Below are positions 47,701 through 57,611 of a stretch of 64,000 nucleotides of DNA, in pieces. The stretch's first letter is position 1; every line of letters starts with the position of its first letter. The translations under genes were made by a program, and so were the position numbers. The notes beneath the pieces were generated by a model. That model saw only the letters and a program-made list of their open reading frames with translations, was not told where the DNA came from and made no database searches. Source of the DNA: Fratercula arctica (lineage: Eukaryota > Chordata > Aves > Charadriiformes > Alcidae); the NCBI GenBank assembly GCA_947846985.1, contig CANTUZ010000025.1:13576100-13640099 (forward strand). The letters are read 5' to 3'.

Positions 47701-47889
47701 CAATCATCATAGTTACTGTTTTTTGAAAAGGTATGTGGCAAAAATGCCCACTCTAATGCAGTCAGGCTCTTTGCGAGTGCATCATCCCACTGTCCTATCA
47801 GGGCGTAAGGTTGAAAGTCTTGATATATCATAAACAAATCTGCAGTGTGCTGTAATGCCTTCTGAGCTGTTGGGGCTAATGAACGTGGA

Positions 47890-48299
47890 ACCTACAGGGG
47901 AGGGGGGGGCAGACATAGCGCTTCAGGGCATCCCCTGTATCTTCAAAGCGCACTCATGTCTATCCCCCTCTCTCCGACCCGAGACAGCCCCCTTATATCC
48001 TGCCCCGGATTGAGTGGAAAAGTACAGGCTAGGGTCGCTGCATGTGTGGCCAGCGCATGCAGCGAGCCTCACCAGACTCATGATCCAGCTTTGCTAACTG
48101 CAGATGTCTGATACCTGACTACATTGTTGTACTCCCTCCTTGTTATCTTCTTCTTTGAAAGTTAGGTTCTCATGGATACACATATAGTTTTTCAGCAACA
48201 GTACCGAGTCCCTTTTTCCCAACATGTATACTGGGTTTGGTTCAACTAGTAATTCTCTGTCATATCTCACTCGGACCATCCTCTATTATCCCTTACACA
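47890..48299 (-). repeat. Partial LTR (U3) of the 27391-27988 family, inside element C
   Basis: Matches about 27590-27988, including GACAGCCCCCTTATATCCTG with its minus-strand TATAAG box, and ends at CTTACACA (48299), the same terminus as the solo LTR. The R/U5 half is missing. It starts within the last codons of the Env remnant frame. Confidence 0.8.
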
Positions 48300-48790
48300 T
48301 GCCACCCCGTGGTCCGTAGTTGGGACATGACGATATTCTACAACTCGTACAAGGGTATGATGCAAAGCGGCATCTACAACTGATCGTATAATGCTTATTA
48401 AACACGGCAAACAGCATGCTAAACATAACAGACAGATTCCTTCCACACAGGCAATGAGTATAATTTCCTTCAATCAACCCCACTCCCAAGTCCATCCAGC
48501 AAAGAGATTTCACCCAGTGGTCTCCACAAGTTGCTGGCTCGGTCAGTGCAGTTCTTGCAATTGAGCATGGATGGATTTGGAGTGGTCACTTAGATTCATA
48601 CAACACAGTCCTTTAGAATCTTGACAACCGTGTCCGTGAGCCCCTGTACCGTAGTATGCGCCTCCCCTTTCAGACCGATGGTTAGTTGGTTCTTCAAAGA
48701 TGCTGTGTTCAGACTTCCATAACTGCGTCCATGCCTGCTTGCTAGGGTTCCATAGACCGAACCAGGATAGCAGAGTCATTCAATCCTTCT
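48267..48790 (-). pseudogene. env: Env transmembrane-subunit remnant of element C
   Basis: Frame 48779-48267 with at least three in-frame stops between 48474 and 48542. A CX6CC disulfide motif (at about 48608-48634) is the hallmark of gamma/D-type transmembrane subunits. It is followed by a hydrophobic membrane anchor (about 48400-48470) and a short tail. The surface subunit, fusion peptide and signal peptide are absent: only about 140 bases separate this remnant from the pol end. No functional Env is possible. Confidence 0.75.
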
Positions 48791-48920
48791 GGCTTTGTTA
48801 TTGCTTGTAGGGGCACACAACACACACCGGGCTGGAACCCACCGAGGTCCCATTCCCCTCATCTACTATTTCGTCTTCAGTAGTTTTATTCAACTCTTCT
48901 TGGTGATGACTCACTGCAGG

Positions 48921-51497
48921 TCATACTAGCCGTGCCGGGCCCCACCGGGTCCCATTTCCTGTGGAAATACAAGCATACCCTCGACCCCAGGTGATTAACT
49001 TAAATGGTCCTTCCCATTTTCCCGTAAGCAACGACTTTACCCATACATTTGCACAACTTTCGGGGTCAAGATTTATAAGCTCTTTTAAGGATATAAAGTG
49101 TCTTAATAAAACTGGTTCTTGCGTGCTTTCATCTATCGTTAAGTGATTTAGTACGTATAAGGCTTTCTGTAACTGCGCCTGTGGGGGTTCCCCTAACATT
49201 CCCCGTTTTTGTTTTTCTAGCATCTCTTTAAGTGTGCGATGTGCGCGTTCCACAATGCCTTGGCCTTGTGGGGAGTGGGGAATACCTGTGACGTGCTGCA
49301 CCCCCCAAGTTTGTAAGAAGGTTTGAGTTTTGACTCCGGTGTAACCAGGGCCGTTATCAGTTTTTATTTGGTGTGGAATGCCTAACGCGGCGAAAGCGCC
49401 CCGCCAATGACGAATAATGTCACGGCTCTTTTCTCCTGTTTCAGCAGTAGCCCAGAGAGCTCCCGAATAAGTATCGATGGAGACATGTATGTATTTTTGT
49501 CGGCCAAATTCGGGAACATGAGTGACATCGGTTTGCCATACTTGCAAGGCTTGCAAGCCTCGTGGGTTGACTCCCACCAGCTGCAGAGGAGCAAACTGTT
49601 GGCATTCGGAACATGTTTGCACAATTTCTCTCGCTAATGACCAAGACAATTGGAATTGTTTATGCAACATTCTTGCCGACTGATGGAAAAATGAATGAGA
49701 CAATCGGGCTTGTTCTACCGTCCCGGGAACTGGGGCGGACCAAGCTGGAGCAGCAAGGCGATCAGCCCTGCGGTCGCCCTCTGCTAGAAAACCCAGGAGT
49801 TCGGTATGACTGCGGATATGTAAAACATAATAAGGGCACTTTCTCTGACTTATTAGTGTCCATAGTTGTTTAAATAGCAAAAACAGCTTCTCGTTGTCAA
49901 CATGTTTCAGCCAGCCTTTCTCGATTCTCCTCACGATTCCTGCAACATACTGAGAGTCCGTAACTAAGTTAACTGGATCTGTCCATTTTTGAAAAATCTT
50001 GACCACAGCAAACAGTTCCACAATCTGGGGTGAGCCATCTGTTTCATACACTTCTTGGTGCCAGTCTTTGTTCTCAAACCAGACGACTACGGCTTTGCCT
50101 GTTTTTCCTGATCCATCTGTAAACACCGTTTGTCCTTCTACGGGGGTTGCTGCACACAAAGGGAGGTGCACCAGAGATACTTCTTCACAGAACGTAAATA
50201 GCTTGTGTGAGGGTAAGTGGATAGAGATTTGTCCTGGGAACCCTTCTAAAGCTATTTGGAAGGGTAAGCTGTTTGCCTGACACCATTCCAAATATTGTAA
50301 TGTTAGAGGCACGAATATTGTTCGGACTTCGGCACCACTTAATTCTATCGCTCGCTTTCGGCCTTTTTGGATCACAGTGGAAATCATTTCAACTCTCGTA
50401 ACTATGGTTTTGGTCAGCTGGTGGGGCAAAAACACCCATTCGATTATAACTAGTGGATCTTTATGCGATTCCGGAATCCATTGAGCTAGAAGGCCTATCG
50501 GCTGCCTCTTTTGATTTAGGATGAACAATTGGAGATCATGGCCTTCGCTGATTCGATATGCTTGACGCTTTTGCAGCATTTCTGTCACTTGGGCTAAGGC
50601 TGCTTTTGCATCAGGGGTCAGGGTGCGGTTCAATAGTAAGTTCGAATCGCCCTTCAACAGGGCAAACAATGGCGATAAGGTTTCATTGTCAATTCTTAAC
50701 AGCAGGCATACCCAATTAATGGTACCCAGCAACTTCTGTAAATCATTTAATGTTCGTATAGTTGTGGCTAATTGGAGCATCTGAGGCTCAGTCGTGTGGT
50801 CTAGGATTTTCCGGCCGAGATACTTCCAGGGTGACGTCGTCTGTACCTTCTCTGGGGCTATCTGTAAGCCATATTTTTCTAGGCTCTCTCTGGCATCTTG
50901 GACCACTTGGGCCAGCAAGGTAGGCGTTGCTCCCGAGAACAGGATATCGTCCATGTAGTGGTAACAAATGATGTCGGGATTGTTTCGTCGAACTTCAGAT
51001 AAGGCTTTCGCCACGTATAGTTGGCATATAGTAGGACTATTCTTCATTCCTTGTGGTAATACAGTCCAGTGGTATCTTTGCATGGGCGCTTGACGGTTCA
51101 CTGTTGGCACGGAAAACGCAAACCGCTGAGCATCTTCCGGCGCTAATGGTATCGTAAAGAAACAGTCTTTTAAGTCCATTACTATGATGCTCCAGTTCTT
51201 TGGTAGCATAGTCGGCGATGACATTCCGGGTTGCAGTGCACCCGTGGTCTCTATTACAGCATTCACTTGCCGTAGGTCATGTATTAGTCTCCACTTTCCA
51301 CTTTTCTTTATTATCACAAAGACAGGTGTATTCCAGGGGCTAGTAGTCGGCTTCAAGTGTCCTTGGTGGACTTGCTCGTCAACTAATTCCTGTAATGCTT
51401 CGGCCTTTTCCGTCGTCAGGGGCCACTGCTCTACCCAAATTGGCGTGTCTATTAGCCAAGTTAGGCGGATAACAGGCCGTAAGACAGTGGCCCCCTC
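48921..51497 (-). pseudogene. pol: Betaretrovirus-like pol of element C, long open frame
   Basis: Open from just after the TAA at 51498-51500 to the TAG near 48921, about 858 codons and the longest intact viral frame in the window. RT carries WNTPVF, LKDCFFTIPL, LPQGMKNSPTICQ and the YMDD catalytic motif (about 50942-50953). RNase H has FTDGSGKTGKA, IVELFAV and LVTDSQYV. Integrase has the HH-CC zinc motif (HQSARMLHK...CSEC), the core D, D, E in WQTDVTH, KTDNGPGY and GIVERAHRTLKEM, and a C-terminal WGRGYACIST-type domain. There is no ATG at its start: it must come from Gag-Pro-Pol. It is in the same frame as protease, separated only by that TAA. Confidence 0.92.
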
Positions 51498-52331
51498 TTA
51501 AAAAGGCCTCTGTGGGTCCGAAGTTTGTATGGTCATGCCCCAGGCTCCAAGTACGTCTCTCCCCCATAGATTAAGGGGAACATTAACAATATATGGGCGA
51601 ACAGTTGCAACTTGACCTTCCGGCCCTATTATCTGAATAACATGTAAGCTTTGTTGAGAGGTGGAAACTCCCCCAATTCCAGCAAGCCCGCCACTGGCAG
51701 AGGCAGTGGGCCACTGAGGAGACCAACGCTGGAAAGAGATCACAGTCACGTCAGCCCCTGTGTCAATCATTCCTTTGACTGTGACCAACTCCGGCTTGTG
51801 ACCCCCGTTACGTAGCTGACAGGTTAATGCTGGTCATGTGGCTTGAATTTGGTGTGCCCAATAGATCACTGGAGTTCCTGTGGAGCCAAAGCCTCCTGCC
51901 CCTCTCCTTCTGAGCTTGGCACATGGCACTGAGCTCAAGAAAGGGACTAGCTGGGCAATGCGGCTTTCTGCCAGTATGGAGACTGGCGGGGATGGAGTCC
52001 ATACCATAGCTTGAATCTGTCCTGTATAATCCGCGTCTATTACTCTGGGTAAAACAAATAGTCCTTGGGAGGTGGTGCTAGATCATCCAATTAACAGTGC
52101 ACTAAGACCTCTTCCCAGTGGTCCATATAGTGCGAGAGGCACACGATGTACCTTTTGGTCTGTTATTGTGACGTCGATGGCTGTGGCAACATCCATACCG
52201 GCGCTTCCAGTGGTCTGTGCTCAGAGGCTGTCCAGACCTGTGATGTCCGCAGGCGCATGCCTAATAGGCTTGGGTTGCGGGGCATTTGTGTCGAGGCACG
52301 CCCCTGCTTCGCGCTGGCCCTCCCGTTTCCC
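51498..52331 (-). pseudogene. pro: dUTPase-protease of element C with in-frame stops
   Basis: In the -1 frame relative to gag, entered after the slip site at 52325. First a dUTPase: GSAGMDVATA (about 52195), PLGRGLSALLIG, a GLFVLP...IDADYTG block (about 52020-52060, normally holding the catalytic Tyr/Asp) and SRIAQLVPF; dUTPase lowers dUTP to protect viral DNA. Then an aspartic protease: GMIDTGADVTVI (51750-51780) and NLWGRDVL. In-frame TGA codons lie at 52221-52223, 52083-52085 and 51834-51836, and the frame ends with TAA 51498-51500. This dUTPase-in-pro layout is diagnostic for betaretroviruses and relatives. Confidence 0.88.
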
Positions 52332-53854
52332 GAATGCAGGGATAGTGGTTGCCCGACCTTATTATATCTTGAATGGCATTGATTTGCAAAATGTTTGCCT
52401 TTACCGCAGCATGAACAGATATCTGGGGTCAGATCATTGGCTCCTGTCCCTTGCGGACAACTACGCTTAAAATGACCTGGTTTGCCACAACGGAAGCATA
52501 TTTGCTCTTTTGTTGTAACGGCAGCAGCGAATGCAGCCGCAAGCATATCGGTTTGATAGGAAATGGATCCCACTCTATTACAAGCCTCTATCATATCTAT
52601 TAGGCTTGGATTCTTTAGGGGTTGCAAAATACATTTACAATCAATATTAGCATTTTCCACTGCTAGTTTTAACATCAGAGCTTCTTTGGCCTCTACATTA
52701 TCCACTTGCTTATGAATAGTTTCTTGTAAACGATCAATAAATGTCATGTATGGTTCATTGGGACCCTGCTTGATAGTTGTGAAAGATTGGGTTGCCTTGC
52801 CTGTGTCAGGGACCTTAATTATAGCTTTCAGGGCAAGGTCTGCCGACTGCTTTAAAATTTCTGGTGCTCGCCGCACTTGGAGCTGCGGAGTATCGACGGG
52901 TGACTCCCCCAACAATTGAGGGAGACCTGCCCTCTGTAGAGGATCTCCATCTTCTCTAGACAAATTATCTATTGCGGCAAAACTGCATGCGTCTCTCCAG
53001 TGTGCCATAAAGAGAACACGCTGCGTGGGGGTAAAGATAACATCTGCCAATTGTCTGATATCAAACGGAGTTAGTATGTGTCCCTTCATAATGGTATTTA
53101 ATAATCCTTGCGCATACGGGGAAGTTAGTCCATGCTGCATAATCGTTTTTCGCATTTCTTTAACTAGCTCCCAGCTCAGTGGTTCCCAAGTATTTGGTCC
53201 TTGTTGAGTGATTTTCACAGGACACACGAGGGCAGTAGCGGCTTCTAAATCGCCGTCTTGTATTGCCTGTTTACGTAACTGCTGCCAGTGCTGCCAGCGC
53301 TGGGCGGGATCGTAAGTCGTGGGAACTGCCTGACTTGGCGGGGGATCCTCCCAGCCCGGTAAATCCCTTTCCTGCAAGCACTGTCGTATTCGAACTAGAG
53401 GTTCGGACCCGGGGGGCTGCGGCGGTGCTGCCGCCGAATCTAACGGGAGTGCTGACGGCGTAGCATGATGGCCCGGGGGCTCGAGCTTCTCTCCTTCCTT
53501 TTCCTCTATATGAGCGGCAGCCGGGCTGTCCGGCGTCACCGCGGCAACGGCGGCGGCCGCGGCAACCCGTTCGGATTTCATCTGCTGTAATGTGTCCTTA
53601 ATTAACCTCCAGGTTGTTAAGACCTTCGTAGCTACCACATCCCCTTTCGTTGCTGCCTCAAACAAAGTTTCACCGGCTTGCTCCCAATTTGATAATTGGA
53701 AAGCTGTTGTAGAATCAGCGGGAAGGCCCTTGCTTTTCAGTCATGCTAGCAAAAGCCAAAGAGTTCCTTCATCATATTGTATACCCCTTTTACTTAAAAA
53801 CTTTTCTAATATACATACAATCGCCTTTTCCTCTGAGGACATTTTTGACCCCAT
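52163..53854 (-). pseudogene. gag: Betaretrovirus-like gag of element C
   Basis: ATG at 53852-53854 gives an MGSKMSSEE start (Gly2 for myristoylation). The matrix N terminus runs in one frame to a TGA at 53742-53744. A run of four A's near 53700 marks a frameshift into the main frame, which is then open from about 53740 to the stop at 52163 (500 codons from 53665). That frame carries the rest of matrix, a Pro/Ala linker, a capsid with PVKITQQGPNTWEPLSWELV and the major homology region (QGPNEPYMTFIDRLQETI), and two CCHC knuckles (CFRCGKPGHFKRSC and CSCCGKGKHFANQC). Two lesions in matrix disrupt Gag. Confidence 0.9.
52325..52331 (-). promoter_or_regulatory. gag-pro -1 frameshift slip site GGGAAAC
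   Basis: In the gag frame the codons read TCG GGA AAC, so G-GGA-AAC has the X-XXY-YYZ form and equals the gag-pro slip site of Mason-Pfizer-type betaretroviruses. The -1 frame leads into the dUTPase-protease. The downstream pseudoknot was not modelled. Confidence 0.75.
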
Positions 53855-53979
53855 TCTCACACGTTCCCGGCTGCTCACCTTTCCTTGGTGATTAGTCGTC
53901 CGGACTGCAGCTCTCCAATACCGCTGCTTTTTTTCGTTCAGCCGGGCTGCTCCACTGGTCGTATCTTCCTACGATTCAA

Positions 53980-53998
53980 GTCCCGATTCGGGCGGCCA
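53980..53998 (-). promoter_or_regulatory. Primer-binding site of element C, tRNA-Lys3-like with changes
   Basis: The minus strand reads TGGCCGCCCGAATCGGGACT. It resembles the tRNA-Lys3 site with one extra C and two mismatches, and similarity continues into the T-loop complement (TTGAA). It lies two bases inside the LTR. Confidence 0.65.
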
Positions 53999-54000
53999 TT

Positions 54001-54327
54001 TGTGGAGCATTGATTCACGGACTCTGGCAGGGTATGGACCAAAGACCTTTATTACGACAATTTCCCGAGTGTTATAGGTACAGGTACTGTCCACGCGCAG
54101 GCAGCATCCTGCTGATAGGTTGAAGGTCGATTGCCACACGCTTCTCAGTGTCTTCTAACTGGTCGTCTCTGACTGTTCACGCGGAGCAGCAGCTTTGCTT
54201 TTCACATTCCTGTTCTTGCTGATATCTCCTGATGCTTGCTTATCTTTTCTCTCAAGGCGCCTCTCACGGGTACAGCTTTGTCTCATCAAGGCCAAACAGA
54301 TTCCCTATGCTACTCTCTATCTCCACA
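54001..54327 (-). repeat. 5' LTR of element C
   Basis: 327 bp, TGTGGAGCATTG...TATCTCCACA; AATAAA on the minus strand at 54048-54053. Confidence 0.93.
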
Positions 54328-55941
54328 CTGGACCTTCCGGGACAGTTTCTCCACAGCTGAGACAAGGGGGGAAGAGAGACTTTCTTCATATCGCTGGAAC
54401 CGGCCAGCCATCTCATCCACCGTTGGTCCCTCTTCACCTTTCCATTCCATTACTGCCAGTGAGTTGGCATATGACGATGGTGCACTCCGTACAAACTTCC
54501 GCCACATAGGCCTTGTGCAGTGCACCTCATCAGGGTCCGTGGGTAAGTCTGCATTGTCCAAGTCATAATAAATCATCTCCCGCACGGCTAATTCTCTCAG
54601 GTACTGGATACCTCTTTCCATGGTGGTCCACTTGCTTGGGTGACATACAACATCTTCACTGAAGGGGTACCTCTCCTTCACGCCTGACAGGAGTCGTTTC
54701 CAGAGGCTGAGGGCTTGGGTCTTCTTCCCAATTGCCTTGTCAATGCCACCTTCCCTAGACAGGGATCCCAGCTGTCTGGCTTCCCTACCCTCTAATTCCA
54801 GGCTACTGGCCCCGTTATCCCAACACCGAAGCAGCCAGGTGACAATGTGCTCACCTGAAAGTTGGCTAAAATCTTTTCGCATATCCCGCAGCTCACTCAG
54901 GGATAGGGATCGGGTTATAATTTTCTCTGGTTCTGCCTCTTCCTCCTGTCCTTGTGATGGCCCTGGCTCATCGTCATCTCTTACTATGCGAACCGATTTC
55001 TTTGTGTACTTCTTCTTTTGTATGGGGGCAACGGATACTGGCACAGGTTGGTTCCCTGGTTCAGCGGCAGTGGCTGTTACCGGGGTTGGAGTAGCTGCAG
55101 TGCCTGTCACAGGGGTTGCGGTAGCCGCAGTGCCTGTCGCAGGGGTTGGAGTAGCCACAGTGCCTGTCGCAGGGGCCGCAGCAGCCGCAGTGCCTGCCGC
55201 AGGGGCCGTGGCAGCCGCAGTGCCTGCCGGTCTGGTCTCTGTCTCTTTCCCCTGAGGGTGCTGCATAACACTGAGCAGTGCCTGGTAGATACTGGCCAGG
55301 GCCCAGCACAGTGCAGTGAGTTGTGCCTCTCTAGAATAGCCACAGCATTTTCCCTTCAGATATTCTACTATTCTATCAGGGTCCTGTAATTGTTCAGGGG
55401 TGAAGTCCCAGACCATTGGAGGTGAGAAGTTCTCTAAATACCTGCCCATGTTCTCCCACATGCCATGCCACCCCTGACTGTCCAGCCTCGGAGCAGAGCT
55501 CTGGGTGGTAGTCTTAAATAGTCGTTTAACCCTAAACGAGACCTGGAACATATTCAGCAAACATAACACTAGGAACATGCTGATTTGAGCATCCCAAGGA
55601 TAATCAAAATTCTCAAAAGCTGTCATACCTGACCCGAAGGAGAAAAGGGAGGCAAAAGAGCTGGGGAAAGTGTCCCCCCCTGTTTCCCCCATAGACTGGG
55701 TGTAATTATTAATAAATTCTGAGAGGTGGTGCCCAATGTATGGACAGGACAGCAATACCACATAAACGCCCCAAAATAACCGTCTAACAAGTGATGTTAT
55801 CATATCATAAGCCCATATTGCACAGGACAGTAAAATGATAATCCTCATCCCCCTCCCAGAAGTAACAAATATCATCACAGGGAGTGCATAAGACACATAG
55901 GAATTTATATAACACAGCCATGAGAACAAACTAAGCAACAT
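54328..55941 (-). pseudogene. gag: ERV-L gag of B, N-terminal and capsid part (right of element C)
   Basis: ATG at 55939-55941, 78 bases after the primer site. Same architecture as A: hydrophobic N-terminal segments (about residues 2-28, 33-50, 55-75, 124-140), Ala/Thr/Pro repeat linker, acidic patch, capsid (MRKDFSQLSGEHIVTWLLRC, LSLWKRLLSGVKERYPF), and then VDEMAGRFQRYEESLSSPLVS and the start of a coiled coil (AVEKLSRKVQ). It is open up to the insertion of C, so this is the best-preserved ERV-L Gag N-terminal half in the window. The 'QCGDRE' end of the frame is read from C's LTR. Confidence 0.9.
55081..55223 (-). repeat. 30-bp minisatellite in gag linker, provirus B
   Basis: Five units of about 30 bp, related to those at 17841-17978 but in different number and order (more GCAGCAGCCGCAGTGCC-type units). 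Confidence 0.85.
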
Positions 55942-56019
55942 AGTGACCAGCGACTATTTACCTAACAAATTCATTTTTTCAAGCTCTAGTTGGATTCTGT
56001 CATTATCGCAACCCTTCGA

Positions 56020-56037
56020 GCCCCACGTTGGGCGCCA
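56020..56037 (-). promoter_or_regulatory. Primer-binding site, tRNA-Lys(1,2) type, provirus B
   Basis: Minus strand TGGCGCCCAACGTGGGGC, identical to A. Confidence 0.92.
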
Positions 56038-56045
56038 AAAAGGAC

Positions 56046-56382
56046 TGTCGTGGTTTGGCCTCAGATGGCAACAAAGAACCACGTGTCGCTCGCTCGGCTC
56101 TTCCCAATACGGGAAGGATCAGAAGAAAAAGGCAAAACTCTTGGGTTGAGACAAAGGCAGTTTAACAGAACAGCAAAGGGAACAAGAAAAACAGCAACAA
56201 TAATGCGGATAGAGGAATATACAAACGCGATTACAGAATGGCCACTCCCTGCCAACCGGACCCGGGACGCGCCAGCCCGCTCCAAACCCCACTTCCTCCC
56301 CCCTCCCCTCCTCTTAATCTCAGGGTGGGCGTGGGTCACATGGCATGGAATACTTAACCCTGTCCCCGCCGGAACCAGGACA
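56046..56382 (-). repeat. 5' LTR of provirus B
   Basis: 337 bp, TGTCGTGG...CCAGGACA. Much more different from its partner at 42556 than expected for one insertion. Confidence 0.92.
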
Positions 56383-56387
56383 CCCAG

Positions 56388-56940
56388 CCAGCAACTAAGC
56401 ACGACAGAGCCACTCACGCACTCACCCCTGGTGGGATGGGGGAGAGAATCAGAAGGGTAAAAGTGAGAAAACTCTTAGATTGAGATAAAGACAGTTTAAT
56501 AGGTAAAGCAAAACAAGGAATTTGTTCACTACTTCCCATCAGCAGGCAGGTGTTCAGCCATCTCCAAGAAAGCCGGGCTCCATCATGCATAATGATTAGT
56601 TGGGAAGACAAAATGTCATAACTTTGAACGTCCCCCCCTTCCTCCTCCTTCTCCCAGCTTTATATACTGAGCATGATCTCATATGGTATGGAATATCCCT
56701 TTGGTCAGTTGGGGTCTGCTGTCCCGGCTGTGTCCCCTCCCAACTTCTTGTGTGCTCCCAGCCTACTCATTGGTAGGGCGGTGTGAGAAGCAGAAAAGGC
56801 CTTGACTCTTTGTAAGCACTGCTCAGCAATAACTAAAACATCCCTGTATTATCAACACTATTTTCAGCACAAATCCAAATCATAGCCCCATACTAGCTGC
56901 TATGAAGAAACTTAAGTCTATCCTAGCTAAAACCAGCACA
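56388..56940 (-). repeat. Outer solo LTR, main fragment
   Basis: Continues from 42555 (CCAG duplicated as cccag) through CCAGCAACTAAGCACGAC, a TTTATATACTGAGC block (56660) and ends AAAACCAGCACA. The right flank gtctc (56941-56945) equals 42532-42536, so this is a complete solo LTR of about 572 bp that served as target for provirus B. Confidence 0.88.
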
Positions 56941-57170
56941 GTCTCTTAGGTAGTTTGTTGGACTACACTATATGTGGATGGATTTAACAGAAATATAGGT
57001 ATGATTACATGTCAAAGTGATCTCTGTATGGGGAAGAATACTAAATAAAAGCGCATGAATGGATAATATAACATTAGCAGATTCTCATGCAAATGCTCAG
57101 TTATGTATTCTTGTTGAAGGCTACTGCTATGAGCGGATTTTGAAATGGTTTATTATGCATTAATTTGCAG

Positions 57171-57448
57171 GGCTGGACACTTTAAATAATAGTGGACCAC
57201 AAATCTTTCCAGATAAAAAAATTGTAGAGGAAGGCTTTGACATCACTGTTGCATTGGATAGAAAGGTCAAATCATTAAGGAATTATTTTTAGTTCCAGCT
57301 GTTCATGATTTCAATCGCACAAACAGTCAAGTTGGACTTCTCACTGTGAAAAATGTGGCACATCAAGAAGTGCCTCATATCACTGTCTACTGTCAAGAGT
57401 CTTGCATTGAAGAGCAATGCTATGATCATGCAGATTTCTTTGTGAGTA
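57171..57448 (+). pseudogene. OSMR: Exon resembling OSMR Ig-like domain, frameshifted
   Basis: OSMR is a type I cytokine receptor that pairs with gp130. The acceptor TTAATTTGCAG precedes 57171 and a strong donor GTAAGTG follows 57448. The exon reads IFPDKKIVEEGFDIT, then, after loss of one base near 57270, continues in another frame: KELFLVPAVHDF, VYCQESC, FFVS. These match the Ig-like domain of OSMR better than that of its relative LIFR. The frameshift would truncate the protein. It ends in phase 1, which fits the next exon at 61305. Confidence 0.6.
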
Positions 57449-57611
57449 GTAAGTGAATGCTTTATTACAGTTCTGCTTTCTTGCTGTTATTAATCAAGAA
57501 TGGTTGTGGGGAATAGGGAGATGAAAAAAAACAGCTTGCTGTAAGATGTCATTATCCTGTTACGTCTAGCTGAACTATTTAATGTCTGACTGCAGATTTG
57601 TATGCTTGCTG
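57449..57611. other. Intron-like sequence of the OSMR-like fragment
   Basis: No separate feature seen. Confidence 0.4.

Larger units (their letters stand above)
46752..54327 (-). mobile_element. Betaretrovirus-like provirus C, inserted in gag of B
   Basis: Minus-strand provirus of 7.6 kb: 5' LTR 54001-54327, primer site about 53980-53998, gag 53854-52163, dUTPase-protease to 51498, pol 51497-48921, Env remnant about 48790-48267, chimeric segments 47100-48299, polypurine tract, 3' LTR 46752-47072. Perfect 6-bp target duplications ctggac (46746-46751 and 54328-54333) fit alpha/betaretroviral integrase. The two LTRs differ by about 6 substitutions and a few short indels. Confidence 0.93.
42556..56382 (-). 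mobile_element. ERV-L provirus B (contains betaretrovirus-like C)
   Basis: Minus-strand provirus: 5' LTR 56046-56382, primer site 56020-56037, gag 55941-54328 and 46751-46370 (split by element C), pol 46369-43196, 3' LTR 42556-42898. Perfect 5-bp target duplications cccag (42551-42555 and 56383-56387). Internal sequence is very close to A. By contrast its two LTRs differ at roughly 25 positions plus indels (about 7-8%). Confidence 0.93.

Noticed and set aside
47890..48299. This segment as the real 3' LTR of element C
   Set aside because: It matches a different LTR family, lacks R/U5, and the true LTR pair of C (46752-47072 and 54001-54327) is flanked by matching ctggac duplications.
57171..57448. 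Assignment of this exon to thyroglobulin-like Cys repeats
   Set aside because: The Cys spacing looked similar at first, but the IFP...EG start, the FVS end and the phase match with the exon at 61305 fit OSMR better.
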